DNA of 64,000 nucleotides from an uncultured Lachnospiraceae bacterium (GCA_910585345.1 CAJUDS010000006.1:62001-126000), one strand, 5' to 3'; shown: positions 16,199 to 25,348, numbered from the stretch's first letter. Numbers and translations are program-made. Notes: generated from the sequence alone by a model not told the origin.

Positions 16199-17305
16199 TC
16201 ACACGATTTCATTTACAAAAACCTGCGGTAAAACCTGTATCTCTGACAGACGCACATACACATCCCCATGCTGCCCGCAATGATCCCCGCCGGATGGCGC
16301 AAAGCATTCCCCACAGCTCATTCTGCCAAACAGAAATTCGGTCAAATCCCCGATCTCTGCACAGACTTCCGGTTTCACCGTTTTTTCCAATAAAGCTATT
16401 GTACTTTCTTTTTTTCCCACTGTCCAGAGAAAAGTGCCACAGTTCTCCGTCAGAAGGTCATCTATGACCCCAACCGTCACAGTCATACTCTCCCACGGCG
16501 CCTGCGCCTGCAGACGCATCAGAGACAGCATGGAAAACACATTGACAATCCGCGCCATTATAACAGGACGAGTCTGCTGCGAAATCTGCAAAAGGCCCGC
16601 TTCCGCAAACGCATCCGCCACCATAGCCTCCTGTATTTCTTCCTGCTCCCCCTCATTGGCATATAAATAAAATCCGATAATCTCATTCTTTTTCTTCCAT
16701 AAATATACATCGCCGTTCTGCGCCCTGCTCTCCTTTTTCTGTCTTTCATAATAGGAAGCGTCACGGCGCAGAAAAAACTGGCAGCGTCTTTCCAGCCACT
16801 TTTCCGCAAAATCAGCCAGCGCCTGCTCTTCCCCGCGCTTCATAGCCTGCGCCCGGCGTCTTTCTCTTTCGCCAATCTTAAAATAAGGTTTTTCATAAAT
16901 ATACCGGAACTGATAGGGTGCATAAATTGCCGGGTCAGCCGGCATCAGAAATGTAAAAGGATGACCCGACTTACGCAAATCCGACAACGCTCTGCGCAGC
17001 AGCCTGTCCATATACCCTCTGTGTCGATATTCTTTTTTCGTACCGACTCCTACAATATAACGAAGCGGTATATCCTGAAATATACCGCCGTTTTGATCGG
17101 GAGAAAGGATTCTCCCGGTATATGGCGTAAGAAACAGCATACCGCACAGTACGCCGTCACATTGCAAACCGTATCCGGTATTATACGCCATCTTTTCCGC
17201 AAAGTAATAATCCGTAAACCGTTTGGAATCCTCGAAAAATATCTCCGACCACAACGGTTTCACGGCAAGCGCTTCCTTTGCCGTCAATATTTCTATTGTT
17301 TCCAT
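16199..17305 (-). CDS. Eis-like GNAT N-acetyltransferase
   Basis: The 368-residue protein has an N-terminal GNAT domain with the acetyl-CoA motif YIVGVGTKKEYRHRGYMDRLL, a middle acetyltransferase-like part, and a C-terminal part that looks like the SCP2-type domain of Eis-like enzymes (FSMLSLMRLQAQ, VGVIDD). Eis proteins acetylate amines, but the substrate here is unknown. The ATG at 17305 has AGGAGG four bases upstream. It follows ispF by eight bases and shares its promoter. Confidence 0.8.
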   Translation of the reverse strand: METIEILTAKEALAVKPLWSEIFFEDSKRFTDYYFAEKMAYNTGYGLQCDGVLCGMLFLTPYTGRILSPDQNGGIFQDIPLRYIVGVGTKKEYRHRGYMDRLLRRALSDLRKSGHPFTFLMPADPAIYAPYQFRYIYEKPYFKIGERERRRAQAMKRGEEQALADFAEKWLERRCQFFLRRDASYYERQKKESRAQNGDVYLWKKKNEIIGFYLYANEGEQEEIQEAMVADAFAEAGLLQISQQTRPVIMARIVNVFSMLSLMRLQAQAPWESMTVTVGVIDDLLTENCGTFLWTVGKKESTIALLEKTVKPEVCAEIGDLTEFLFGRMSCGECFAPSGGDHCGQHGDVYVRLSEIQVLPQVFVNEIV

Positions 17306-17313
17306 CCATCCTC

Positions 17314-17874
17314 CTACATACGCGCTTCTGCCTTCGGGCATCCGCCGCACTCCCCGCATGCGCCCCCGCCCGTATTTGTGACATCATTGTCATAAAAGTT
17401 GGACGGGCTCGTCAGCATACATACCGCCTGCGCGGAAATGCCTTCTCCGCTTCCGGTAAACCCCAATCCCTCTTCCGTAGTGGCTTTGACATTGACCTGC
17501 CCTGTCTCAATCCCAAGCGCCTGCGCAATGTTTTCACGCATCCTGTCAATATAGGGCCGCATTTTCGGCGCCTGGGCAATAATCGTGGCATCGATGTTTT
17601 CAATAAAAAAACACTGTTCTTCCAGCAGCTCGCCAACTCTCTGCAGCAATTTCAGACTGGAAATCCCCCTGTAAGCATCCTCCGTATCGGGAAAATGCTT
17701 TCCGATGTCTCCCAGCGCAGCCGCTCCGAGCAGCGCATCCATAACGGCATGCAACAGCACGTCTGCATCCGAATGCCCCAGCAGCCCCTTTTCATACGGG
17801 ATCTCCACACCCCCGATTACCAATTTTCTCTGTTCTGTCAACTGATGGACATCATATCCCATCCCTATACGCAT
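17314..17874 (-). CDS. ispF: 2-C-methyl-D-erythritol 2,4-cyclodiphosphate synthase, with a Cys-rich tail
   Basis: IspF closes the cyclodiphosphate ring in the MEP isoprenoid pathway. The metal and active-site residues are present: D8 and H10 in GYDVH, the GHSDADVLLHA block with H42, and the late KATTEEGLGFTG motif. The protein has 186 residues against about 160 usual. The extra C-terminus ends GGGACGECGGCPKAEARM, with three closely spaced cysteines. The ATG at 17874 has AAGGGAAGGA upstream; a longer frame is not supported. Confidence 0.92.
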   Translation of the reverse strand: MRIGMGYDVHQLTEQRKLVIGGVEIPYEKGLLGHSDADVLLHAVMDALLGAAALGDIGKHFPDTEDAYRGISSLKLLQRVGELLEEQCFFIENIDATIIAQAPKMRPYIDRMRENIAQALGIETGQVNVKATTEEGLGFTGSGEGISAQAVCMLTSPSNFYDNDVTNTGGGACGECGGCPKAEARM

Positions 17875-17937
17875 ATGTCCTTCCCTTCTCCGTATCCGGG
17901 TCAGCGCAGCATGCGCGGCCCTGTCTCTCATATTATT

Positions 17938-17965
17938 ATAGGAAACGACTTTAGCCGTTTCCTAT
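17938..17965 (-). other. Leader hairpin upstream of ispF
   Basis: ATAGGAAACG (17938-17947) and CGTTTCCTAT (17956-17965) form a perfect 10-bp stem in the leader between the ispF promoter and its start. No U-tract follows, so its role is unclear; it may also mark the 3' end of the rib transcript. Confidence 0.5.
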
Positions 17966-18010
17966 AGCATGCTCCTGTTTACACGGTTTTATCATAGAAC
18001 TGCAGCACTT

Positions 18011-18039
18011 ATTATAATATACCCACTATGGAATTACAA
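18011..18039 (-). promoter_or_regulatory. Promoter of ispF
   Basis: Minus-strand TTGTAA (18034-18039) and TATAAT (18011-18016) are 17 bases apart. It separates ispF and its downstream genes from the rib operon, which ends at 18090. Confidence 0.7.
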
Positions 18040-18089
18040 GCGTCTGTCCCGGGTTATCCGAAAAACAGGAAACTGCTTTCCATGTCCGG

Positions 18090-18557
18090 CTATGCTTCCA
18101 GCTCCCGCATCAGATTCACCATTTCTATGGCGCCGCACGCGCATTCCGCACCCTTGTTGCCTGCCTTCGTTCCGGCTCTCTCAATGGCCTGTTCAATATT
18201 TTCCGTTGTCAGCACCCCGAACATTACCGGAATACCGCTTTCCAGTGATACCTGTGCGATACCCTTCGATACTTCACTGCATACATAGTCATAATGGGAA
18301 GTGGAACCTCTGATCACGGCGCCCAGACAGATCACGGCGTCATATTTCCCGCTCATAGCCATCTTTTTCGCAACCACAGGAATTTCAAACGCGCCCGGCA
18401 CCCAGGCTGTCACAATATCTTCCTCCGCCGCCTCATGTCTGCGCAGCGCATCCAGCGCGCCGCCCACCAGCCTGGAAGTGATAAACTCATTGAACCTCGC
18501 CGCCACAATCCCCACTTTGATACCTCTGGCAGTCATTTTTCCTTCTACAACTCTCAT
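18090..18557 (-). CDS. ribH: 6,7-dimethyl-8-ribityllumazine synthase
   Basis: RibH joins the butanone phosphate and the pyrimidine into lumazine, the penultimate riboflavin step. The 155-residue protein has the conserved IVAARFNEFITSRLVGGAL, WVPGAFEIP, LGAVIRGSTSHYDYV and VMFGVLTTENIEQA blocks. AAAGGAG lies before the ATG. It is the last gene of the FMN-controlled rib operon. Confidence 0.96.
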   Translation of the reverse strand: MRVVEGKMTARGIKVGIVAARFNEFITSRLVGGALDALRRHEAAEEDIVTAWVPGAFEIPVVAKKMAMSGKYDAVICLGAVIRGSTSHYDYVCSEVSKGIAQVSLESGIPVMFGVLTTENIEQAIERAGTKAGNKGAECACGAIEMVNLMRELEA

Positions 18558-18612
18558 CGTCTTATTCTCCTTTTATTGTTTCATGTGACCCCTGACAAGT
18601 CAGGAGCTGTTT

Positions 18613-19818
18613 TTATGCGCCATAGTCGAACATATGTCCCATTTTAAGCTGTTTTGTCCGCAGATAAAAACGGTTATAACTGCCTGCCTCGATCTGGATA
18701 GGCACTCTCTCTTTGATCTCCATCCCATAATCCGAAAGTTCATAGATCTTATCGGGATTGTTCGTCAGAAGCCGCAGAGACCTTGCGCCCAAATCCCGCA
18801 AAATCTGCGCGCCAATGTAATATTCCCGCTCGTCTCCTGCAAAACCAAGCGCCAGATTGGCTTCCAGCGTATCCATTCCCTGATCCTGCAGCGCATAGGC
18901 TTTCAGCTTATTCACAAGACCAATCCCCCTGCCTTCCTGACGCATATACAACAGGATTCCTCTGCCTTCCGCCTCAATCTGCCGGAGAGCTGCCTCAAGC
19001 TGCTGTCCGCAGTCGCACCTGGCCGAACCGAAAGCATCTCCCGTAAGACATTCGGAATGCACACGGCAGAGCAGGTCTTCTCCGTTTCCGATCTCCCCTT
19101 TTACAAGCGCTACATGATGTTCCCCGTTTAATGCGTTCACGTAAGCATAGGCTGTAAAATTGCCATATTTTGTCGGCAGTTTGGTTACTGCCTCCCGGCT
19201 TACCAGTTTTTCCGTACGCTTCCGGTACTCCTGCAGATCTTTGATCGTCACACAGACAAGATGATGCCGCTCCGCCAATGCAAGCAGCTCCTGTGTCCGC
19301 ATCATCGTACCATCCTCCCGCATAATCTCACAACAGAGACCGCATTCTTTCAGGCCTGCCAGCCGCATCAGATCTACGGTAGCCTCCGTATGGCCCGCTC
19401 TTTCCAAAACACCATTTTTCTTTGCTTTCAGCGGAAACATATGACCCGGTCTGCGAAAATCATCCGGTTTCGCCCCCTCCGCCACGCAGTGCATGGCCGT
19501 CATGCTGCGCTCCGCTGCGGAAATCCCTGTACTGGTACCCGCATAATCAATCGATACCGTAAACGCCGTCTCATGATTATCCGAATTTTCCGTTACCATC
19601 TGCGGCAGCATCAGCCTGCTGCAGTAATCCTCACTCATCGGCATACAAATCAGCCCTTTGCCGTAGACTGCCATAAAATTCACATTCGCACAGTCCGCAA
19701 ACTCTGCCGCACAGATCAAATCTCCCTCGTTCTCCCTGTCGGCATCGTCCGTCACCATGATCACATGTCCTTTTCTCAGCTCTTCCAATGCCTGTGCAAT
19801 CGTTCCGAATCCATCCAT
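18613..19818 (-). CDS. ribBA: Bifunctional DHBP synthase / GTP cyclohydrolase II
   Basis: This two-domain enzyme of 401 residues supplies both riboflavin precursors. The N-terminal half (to about 200) is 3,4-dihydroxy-2-butanone-4-phosphate synthase with DDADRENEGD and GHTEATVDL. The C-terminal half is GTP cyclohydrolase II, with zinc cysteines in CLTGDAFGSARCDCG and the RQEGRGIGL motif. Three in-frame ATGs exist; the one at 19818 has AAAGGA nine bases upstream and gives the normal N-terminus. It is flanked by ribE and ribH. Confidence 0.95.
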   Translation of the reverse strand: MDGFGTIAQALEELRKGHVIMVTDDADRENEGDLICAAEFADCANVNFMAVYGKGLICMPMSEDYCSRLMLPQMVTENSDNHETAFTVSIDYAGTSTGISAAERSMTAMHCVAEGAKPDDFRRPGHMFPLKAKKNGVLERAGHTEATVDLMRLAGLKECGLCCEIMREDGTMMRTQELLALAERHHLVCVTIKDLQEYRKRTEKLVSREAVTKLPTKYGNFTAYAYVNALNGEHHVALVKGEIGNGEDLLCRVHSECLTGDAFGSARCDCGQQLEAALRQIEAEGRGILLYMRQEGRGIGLVNKLKAYALQDQGMDTLEANLALGFAGDEREYYIGAQILRDLGARSLRLLTNNPDKIYELSDYGMEIKERVPIQIEAGSYNRFYLRTKQLKMGHMFDYGA

Positions 19819-19848
19819 TCTTGTCATTCCTTTCGTCTTTATAACCAT

Positions 19849-20487
19849 TTAAAACCCATTCTCCCGTAGGAATTCCTTTGTCATACCGCTCACGCGCGGC
19901 CCCTCCTGAAGTAGCTTTTCCACATATTTGCCGATACAGTCATTTTCCAGATTCACCGTATCGCCCTCCCGTCTTTCTGACATTGTTGTCGTCTTTTCCG
20001 TATGGGGAATCACCGATACCTGAAAACTCTCTCTCCCCGCCCTCGCCACCGTCAGGCTGATACCGTCCACGGCAACCGAACCCTTTTCCACAATGCAGCG
20101 CATGATATCGGTCGGCGCGGCAATTTCATACCAGATGGCGTTTTCATCTCTGCGGATCCTGCAAATCTTTCCGGTACCGTCTATATGGCCCGTCACAATA
20201 TGGCCTCCGAAACGCCCGCCCGCCTGCATGGCACGTTCCAGATTGACTCTTGTCCCCACCCGGAAATACCCGGCGCTGCTTCTGGCAAATGTCTCATGCA
20301 TCACATCCACCGTAAAACCGGCGCTGCTAAAAGAAGTCACTGTCAGACAGATCCCATTGACTGCAATGCTGTCGCCCGTTTTGATATCCTCCATAATTCT
20401 CCCGGCGCTGATTGTCAGGCTTCCCGATACCCTTCCCTTTTGCACCCTTCGTATGGTGCCGGTCTCCTCTATGATTCCTGTAAACAT
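19849..20487 (-). CDS. ribE: Riboflavin synthase alpha subunit
   Basis: This enzyme dismutates two lumazines into riboflavin. The 212-residue protein starts MFTGIIEETG and contains two similar barrel halves, the first with DSIAVNGICLTV and the second with GSVAVDGISLTV. It overlaps the end of ribD by 19 bases. Position and sequence agree with RibE of the ribDEBAH operon. Confidence 0.95.
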   Translation of the reverse strand: MFTGIIEETGTIRRVQKGRVSGSLTISAGRIMEDIKTGDSIAVNGICLTVTSFSSAGFTVDVMHETFARSSAGYFRVGTRVNLERAMQAGGRFGGHIVTGHIDGTGKICRIRRDENAIWYEIAAPTDIMRCIVEKGSVAVDGISLTVARAGRESFQVSVIPHTEKTTTMSERREGDTVNLENDCIGKYVEKLLQEGPRVSGMTKEFLRENGF

Positions 20488-21629
20488 ACTGACACCTCCT
20501 TACACACTGTCTCCCCGCCGGCTAATCCGTTCTCCTGCGCCCTTTTCACAATGCTTTCAATCAAAATGTCCTCCCCATAGCGGGTAATCGCTTTTACCGT
20601 CAGCATATCCGCCTCCGCCGGACGGCAGACGCCGCTGCCGCCAATCGGGGTCTTGGCCGACGTCCCGCCAAACAATTTCGGAGCGATGTAACAGTGCACC
20701 TCCTGTACGATCTGCGCTTCCAGCGCCGAAGCATTGAGGGCCGCGCCGCCCTCAAGATAAATGCTGTCGATGCCTCTTTCTCCCAATATTTCCATTGCCC
20801 TGCATAAATCGACCCGTCCCCGGCTCTGCGCAAGCGCCAGCACCCGGCATCCCTTATCCTCATATAACGACTGCTTTTCGGCGTCTGTGCAGCATGTCAG
20901 AAACCATGTCGGCTGCCTGTCCGCCGTTTCCACCACCCGCGCTGTCAGCGGCGTCCGCAAATGTGTATCGCAGATCAGGCGCACCGGCTGCCTGCCGCCG
21001 GGAATCCGGCAGTCCAGCATCGGATCATCCGCCAGCACTGTCCCCACTCCTGCCATAATCGCCATATGCCGGTTCCTGTCCTCATGTACACGCACTCTGG
21101 CAGGACTGCCGGTAATCCATTTGGAATATCCTGCGGAAGTTGCGGTCTTTCCATCCATTGTCATGGCATATTTCATTGTTATATAAGGCGTCTTCCTGCG
21201 GATATAATGAAAAAACACCGCGTTGCGCCTATCACATTGTTCACGCAGCACATTCTCCGTCACAGTTATCCCCGCTTCCCGCAGCCGCCGAATCCCCTTT
21301 CCCGCTACAAGCGGGTTGGGATCGGGGGAACCTACCACCACTCTGGCAATCTTGTGCTCTATGACCGCCTGCGTACAGGGCGGCGTCTTACCGTAATGGC
21401 AGCACGGTTCCAATGTTACATACAGGGTAGCGCCTTTTGCCGCCTGACCGCAGGAAGCCAGCGCATTGCGTTCCGCATGCGGCCCGCCATAGCGTTCATG
21501 CCATCCCTCGCCAATGATTGTTCCATCCTTTACGATTACAGCCCCCACAAGCGGGTTGGGATTCACCCTTCCCACACCTTTTCCCGCCAGCGCAAGCGCG
21601 CGTTCCATAAAAAAGCAATCTTCCGTCAT
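20469..21629 (-). CDS. ribD: Bifunctional pyrimidine deaminase / reductase
   Basis: The first gene of the rib operon encodes 386 residues. The N-terminal deaminase domain has the zinc motif HAERNAL and PCCHYGKTPPC. The C-terminal reductase domain has MDGKTATSAGYSKWITG and the late YLEGGAALNASAL block. It performs the second and third steps of riboflavin synthesis. GGGAGG lies before the ATG. The long leader (21630-22118) carries an FMN riboswitch and two terminators. Confidence 0.96.
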   Translation of the reverse strand: MTEDCFFMERALALAGKGVGRVNPNPLVGAVIVKDGTIIGEGWHERYGGPHAERNALASCGQAAKGATLYVTLEPCCHYGKTPPCTQAVIEHKIARVVVGSPDPNPLVAGKGIRRLREAGITVTENVLREQCDRRNAVFFHYIRRKTPYITMKYAMTMDGKTATSAGYSKWITGSPARVRVHEDRNRHMAIMAGVGTVLADDPMLDCRIPGGRQPVRLICDTHLRTPLTARVVETADRQPTWFLTCCTDAEKQSLYEDKGCRVLALAQSRGRVDLCRAMEILGERGIDSIYLEGGAALNASALEAQIVQEVHCYIAPKLFGGTSAKTPIGGSGVCRPAEADMLTVKAITRYGEDILIESIVKRAQENGLAGGETVCKEVSVCLQES

Positions 21630-21803
21630 CTATTTCCTCCCTGTCGCCATACATTCTGTTTTGCTCTCTATTCCGTCTGCAGCAGCCTCCCTGGCCGGCG
21701 CTTTTCCATTCTATGCGGCAAACCGGGCAGGGAAGACTTTCCTGCCCGCGCGCGGCCTGTTCCCCGCCTTAGCGGTATATTTCATCTGCACGGGTCAGTG
21801 CAT

Positions 21804-21834
21804 AAAAAAGACTCTGCAGTTTCCCCAGAGTCTT
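21804..21834 (-). terminator. Second leader terminator of the rib operon
   Basis: The minus strand reads AAGACTCTG ... CAGAGTCTT followed by T6, a classic intrinsic terminator 170 bases before ribD. A further strong GC hairpin with GGGCAGG/CCTGCCC lies at 21727-21751, with no U-tract. Confidence 0.85.
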
Positions 21835-21929
21835 GTATATCGTATGATCATCATTTATGACCGCTTACGATATGGTGTACATCTTTCTGTATATTTCTCG
21901 CGGCATGTTTCTTTGCATGGAGCTGCACA

Positions 21930-21962
21930 TAAAAAGCTCTGAAATGTTTCCATTCCAGAGCC
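21930..21962 (-). terminator. First leader terminator of the rib operon
   Basis: The minus strand reads GGCTCTGGAATG, loop GAAA, CATTTCAGAGC and T5. It starts about 48 bases after the FMN aptamer and is probably the expression platform. Confidence 0.82.
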
Positions 21963-22009
21963 TGTCCGCCACATTGTACACATAAGCATCATAAATGTGC
22001 CTTACTTTT

Positions 22010-22118
22010 ATCTTCTTCCATCCAGACTTTACTGTCGGCTTCGGAATTACACCGAATCATGCCTTACGGCTCGTGGGCTGTACCACCGGTTGGGAAATGA
22101 ACCCGACCCTGAAGATTT
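22010..22118 (-). ncRNA. FMN riboswitch (RFN element)
   Basis: On the minus strand the conserved RFN blocks appear in order: TCTTCAGGGTCGGGT, TTCCCAACCGGTGGTA, AGCCCACGAGC, GATTCGGTGTAATTCCGAAG and CCGACAGTAAAGTCTGGATG, ending in GAAGA, which pairs with the first block. When FMN is bound it should reduce expression of ribD-ribE-ribBA-ribH. Two terminators lie between it and ribD. Confidence 0.96.
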
Positions 22119-22167
22119 ATGCTGTTTTTCTTCCAAATTTCATGAAAACGGAATAACCGTTATAGTC

Positions 22168-22359
22168 CTATATACTAATATCAATATTTGCGCCCACGCC
22201 GGGATTTACGGAAAGCTCCATCGCGGCAGAATCAATCATCTCCGCCATAGCGCTGCCCTGCTCACGTGCAGCATCCAGTGAATTACTCAACACTGCCGTT
22301 CCCACGTCCCCTAACGTCTCAATTTGGGAAAGCGCCATTGACAATGCAGGAATATCCAT
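22168..22359 (-). CDS. YjfB-like putative motility protein
   Basis: The 63-residue protein starts MDIPALSMALSQ and continues with a small-residue-rich helix (VGTAVLSNSLDAAREQG), like the short YjfB family often annotated as putative motility proteins. The molecular role is unknown. GGAGGA precedes the ATG, and a near-consensus promoter lies upstream. It stands between an M18 peptidase gene and the rib operon. Confidence 0.72.
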   Translation of the reverse strand: MDIPALSMALSQIETLGDVGTAVLSNSLDAAREQGSAMAEMIDSAAMELSVNPGVGANIDISI

Positions 22360-22390
22360 AGCAAATCCTCCTCTGACTATTAATGGAATG

Positions 22391-22419
22391 ATTATAGCAT
22401 ATACAAATGACTTTGGCAA
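22391..22419 (-). promoter_or_regulatory. Promoter of the YjfB-like gene
   Basis: Minus-strand TTGCCA (22414-22419) and TATAAT (22391-22396) are 17 bases apart, with an extended TGC before the -10 box. Confidence 0.82.
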
Positions 22420-22422
22420 GTG

Positions 22423-23712
22423 TTACTGCTCATAAAAACATTCCAGCGCTTTCCATCCGTACCAGGTGTCCCTGACCCCTGCCGTCTCTACCGCAGAATG
22501 CATGGCAAGCTGGGGAAGACCGATATCCACAGATGCAATCGGCACACGCGCAGCTGACAGATTGCCCAGGGTAGAGCCGCCCGCCAGATCGGAGCGGTTG
22601 GCATACGTCTGAAACGGAACGCCCGCCATACTGCAGATCTGCTTCATCCGGGCCGCCGAAGCGGCATCCGTCGTATATTTCTGGCTGCCATGGTATTTGA
22701 TCGTAACACCGCCGTTTAAATAGGGCCGGTTAGTAGGATCCGATTTCTCGGGATAATTCGGATGCACCGCGTGGGCATTGTCTGCGGAAATCAGAAAACT
22801 GCCCGCAAGCATCCGCAGATACTCCTGCCGGTCCAGCCCCAGTCCGCCGCAGATCCGGCACAACACATCCGCCAAAAAGGTGGAATCGGCTCCCCTGTGG
22901 CTTTTGCTCCCCACTTCCTCGTGGTCAAAAACCGCACACAAATTGATATAGTCCCGCGAACTGCTTCCCACAAAAGCCTTCGCACAGACAAACACATTCT
23001 GCAGGTCATCCAGCCTCGGCGAAAGAATAAATTCCCCTTCTTTCCCAAACACCCTTCCCTTCTCACGGACATATAAAAACAAATCATGTCCCAAAATATC
23101 CTCCGGCCTGACTCCGGCACAAGCGCCAGCCTCCGAAAGCAGCCAGTTTCCGCATTCTTCCCCGCCTTTCGCATACAGAGGAAGCATATCTTTCTGCGGA
23201 TTGTATGTTATCCCTTGATTGACTTCCCGGTTCATGTGAACCGCCAGGCTGGGAATCACCAGCAGGTCGCGGTCTACTTTCACCAGCCGCATCTTCGGCT
23301 CCTGCTCTCCCCGCACTGCAATCCTGCCGGCAATAGACAGCGGACGGTCCAGCCAGGAAGACAGAATCATCCCGCCGTATTTTTCGATATTCAGCGTGAC
23401 ATACTGTTTTTCCACGCCAATCTCAGGCTTCTCCTTGATCTTAAAGGCCGGAGAATCACTGTGGGAAGCAGTGGCATGGAAGCCTCTGATTTCCCTGTTC
23501 TCCGGAACCCGGAATGCAATCAGGGAACCGCCGTCCCGTGTCACATAATAATCCTTCCCATATTCCAGCTCCCATCTTTCGCTCTCCTCCAAAGCGGAAA
23601 ACCCTTCCGCCTCCAGCATCCGCCGGATATTCGCAACGGCATAAAAACTACAGGGACTCTCTTCGATAAACGCCAGCATCTCTTCTGCTATTTCAAGATA
23701 CTTTTTTTCCAA
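22423..23712 (-). CDS. M18 family aminopeptidase
   Basis: This 429-residue zinc aminopeptidase of the aspartyl-aminopeptidase type shows FHATASHSDSPAFKIK, the metal and catalytic block AVFDHEEVGS, and SADNAHAVHPNY. It removes N-terminal residues from peptides in the cytoplasm. The start appears to be TTG at 23712 with GGAGG upstream; the next ATG would remove ten residues. It follows the amino-acid ABC transporter genes by 30 bases and could process imported peptides. Confidence 0.9.
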   Translation of the reverse strand: MEKKYLEIAEEMLAFIEESPCSFYAVANIRRMLEAEGFSALEESERWELEYGKDYYVTRDGGSLIAFRVPENREIRGFHATASHSDSPAFKIKEKPEIGVEKQYVTLNIEKYGGMILSSWLDRPLSIAGRIAVRGEQEPKMRLVKVDRDLLVIPSLAVHMNREVNQGITYNPQKDMLPLYAKGGEECGNWLLSEAGACAGVRPEDILGHDLFLYVREKGRVFGKEGEFILSPRLDDLQNVFVCAKAFVGSSSRDYINLCAVFDHEEVGSKSHRGADSTFLADVLCRICGGLGLDRQEYLRMLAGSFLISADNAHAVHPNYPEKSDPTNRPYLNGGVTIKYHGSQKYTTDAASAARMKQICSMAGVPFQTYANRSDLAGGSTLGNLSAARVPIASVDIGLPQLAMHSAVETAGVRDTWYGWKALECFYEQ

Positions 23713-23742
23713 CCTTCCGCCTCCTTGCCGTGATACATCCTT

Positions 23743-24498
23743 TTACGCCTGAAATTTTCCGATAAATTCCCTCACCCGCTCGTCCGGGTTGCCGAACAGC
23801 GCTTCCGGCGTCCCCTGCTGGCGGATCACTCCGCCTTCCATGAAAATAATTCTGTCGGATAACTCTCTCGCAAACTGCATCTCATGCGTCACAATAATCA
23901 TCGTCATATGCTCTTTCGCCAGTTCTTTAATAACCTTCAGCACTTCGCCGGTCAGCTCTGGATCCAGCGCCGACGTAGGCTCGTCAAAAAAGAGAATCTT
24001 CGGCTGAAGCGCCAGCGCTCTGGCAATAGATACCCTCTGCTGCTGTCCGCCGGAAAGCTGGTATGGGTAGGCGTCCTTCTTGTCTTCCAGGCCAAGCTGC
24101 GCCAACAGCCGCTGCGCACGGTCCGCCGCTTCCGCTTTCGGCACCCGGTCGACACTGACCGGCGCATCCATAATATTTTTCAGCACACTGTAATGTGGAA
24201 ACAGATGAAAGCTTTGGAATACAAGCCCATAATTTTTGCGTATCCTCTTTAATTCACTTTTCTGTGCATAGATGCACTTCCCGTTCTCTTCCCAGGCCGC
24301 CTTCTCCCCCATATAAGAAAGACTGCCGCCGTCCATCCTCTCCAGCATCGTCGCGCAACGCAGCAGCGTGGACTTCCCTGAACCGGAAGGACCGATGATG
24401 GAAACTACTTCCCCCGCCTCCACAGACAGGGAAATATCCTTCAGCACTTCCAGATTGTCAAATGTCTTCCTCAGATGTTCGATCTCAAGATATTTCAT
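23743..24498 (-). CDS. Polar amino-acid ABC transporter, ATP-binding protein
   Basis: The 251-residue ATPase has Walker A GPSGSGKST, signature LSGGQQQRVSIARALALQP, Walker B ILFFDEPTSALDPEL and the switch histidine in VTHEM. This is the GlnQ/HisP type that drives amino-acid uptake. The gene lies ten bases after its permease partner. Confidence 0.94.
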   Translation of the reverse strand: MKYLEIEHLRKTFDNLEVLKDISLSVEAGEVVSIIGPSGSGKSTLLRCATMLERMDGGSLSYMGEKAAWEENGKCIYAQKSELKRIRKNYGLVFQSFHLFPHYSVLKNIMDAPVSVDRVPKAEAADRAQRLLAQLGLEDKKDAYPYQLSGGQQQRVSIARALALQPKILFFDEPTSALDPELTGEVLKVIKELAKEHMTMIIVTHEMQFARELSDRIIFMEGGVIRQQGTPEALFGNPDERVREFIGKFQA

Positions 24499-24508
24499 TG
24501 TTATCCTC

Positions 24509-25159
24509 CTACCTGTAGTAGCTCATTTTCTTTTCCAAGTATTCCATAAATGCCGCAACGGCGAGATTAAATATATAATAAAATACCCCCGCCACCATCA
24601 GCGGCAGAATCGTAGTTTCCTTGGCGGCAATCTGCTTCGCTGCCGTAAACATTTCCACCACCGCAAGCACAAAGGCAAGCGACGTATCCTTAACAAGTGT
24701 AATCGTCTCATTGGTTACCGACGGCAGAATCCGTTTTACCACCTGTGGCAGAATGATCTTACAGAACGTCTGTACTCTGCTGTAGCCCAGCACCTGCGCC
24801 GCCTCATACTGACCGACCGGCATCGACTCGATACCGCCCCTGTAAATCTCCGCAAAATAGGCGGCGTAATTCAGGGCAAAAGCGAGAATCACGGCCGTAA
24901 AGCGGTACGAAGCGGATATCTTTAAGCCAAACACGTAATACGGAGCAAAATACACAACAATAAGCTGCAGCATCAACGGCGTCCCCCGCATAACCGATAT
25001 GTATATTTTGGTCAAAGTCCGCAGCGGAAAATGCTTTGACATTCTCCCAAAAGAGATCACCAGCCCAAGCGGTAAGGAAAACAGCAGTGTCAGGAAAAAA
25101 ATCTCCACCGTAATAACCATACCCTCGCCCAGTTGTGCAACCATCAATGACAAGTCCAT
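24509..25159 (-). CDS. Polar amino-acid ABC transporter, permease
   Basis: The 216-residue membrane protein has five hydrophobic segments and the HisM/GlnP-type coupling loop IYRGGIESMPVGQYEAAQVLG (shown here in full family context), with RGTPLMLQL further upstream. It forms the channel for the neighbouring ATPase and binding protein. Confidence 0.93.
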   Translation of the reverse strand: MDLSLMVAQLGEGMVITVEIFFLTLLFSLPLGLVISFGRMSKHFPLRTLTKIYISVMRGTPLMLQLIVVYFAPYYVFGLKISASYRFTAVILAFALNYAAYFAEIYRGGIESMPVGQYEAAQVLGYSRVQTFCKIILPQVVKRILPSVTNETITLVKDTSLAFVLAVVEMFTAAKQIAAKETTILPLMVAGVFYYIFNLAVAAFMEYLEKKMSYYR

Positions 25160-25250
25160 AATGTCCTCCCGAATCTCCGTTCTTTTGTGATCAAAGCAAT
25201 TACGGCAAACGATATGCCAAAAAGCATACCATACCTATGTATACCGAATA

Positions 25251-25288
25251 GAATAAGGGATGAAAGATTCCCTTTGCATCCCTTATTC
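25251..25288 (-). terminator. Hairpin between binding-protein and permease genes
   Basis: A perfect 12-bp stem GAATAAGGGATG / CATCCCTTATTC lies in the 189-base gap between the two genes. The U-tract is weak. Such hairpins commonly stabilise the binding-protein mRNA and reduce read-through, giving more binding protein than permease. Confidence 0.7.
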
Positions 25289-25348
25289 CATAAGCGCCGA
25301 CCCAGTCTGTACCAAGTCTGGCGTATCAGACTTTTACTGTCCGCTTTT

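Noticed and set aside
22119..22167. Promoter of the rib operon
   Set aside because: A TATAAC box with TTGATA 14 bases upstream exists, but the spacing is too short to call; transcription may also come from the YjfB-like gene.
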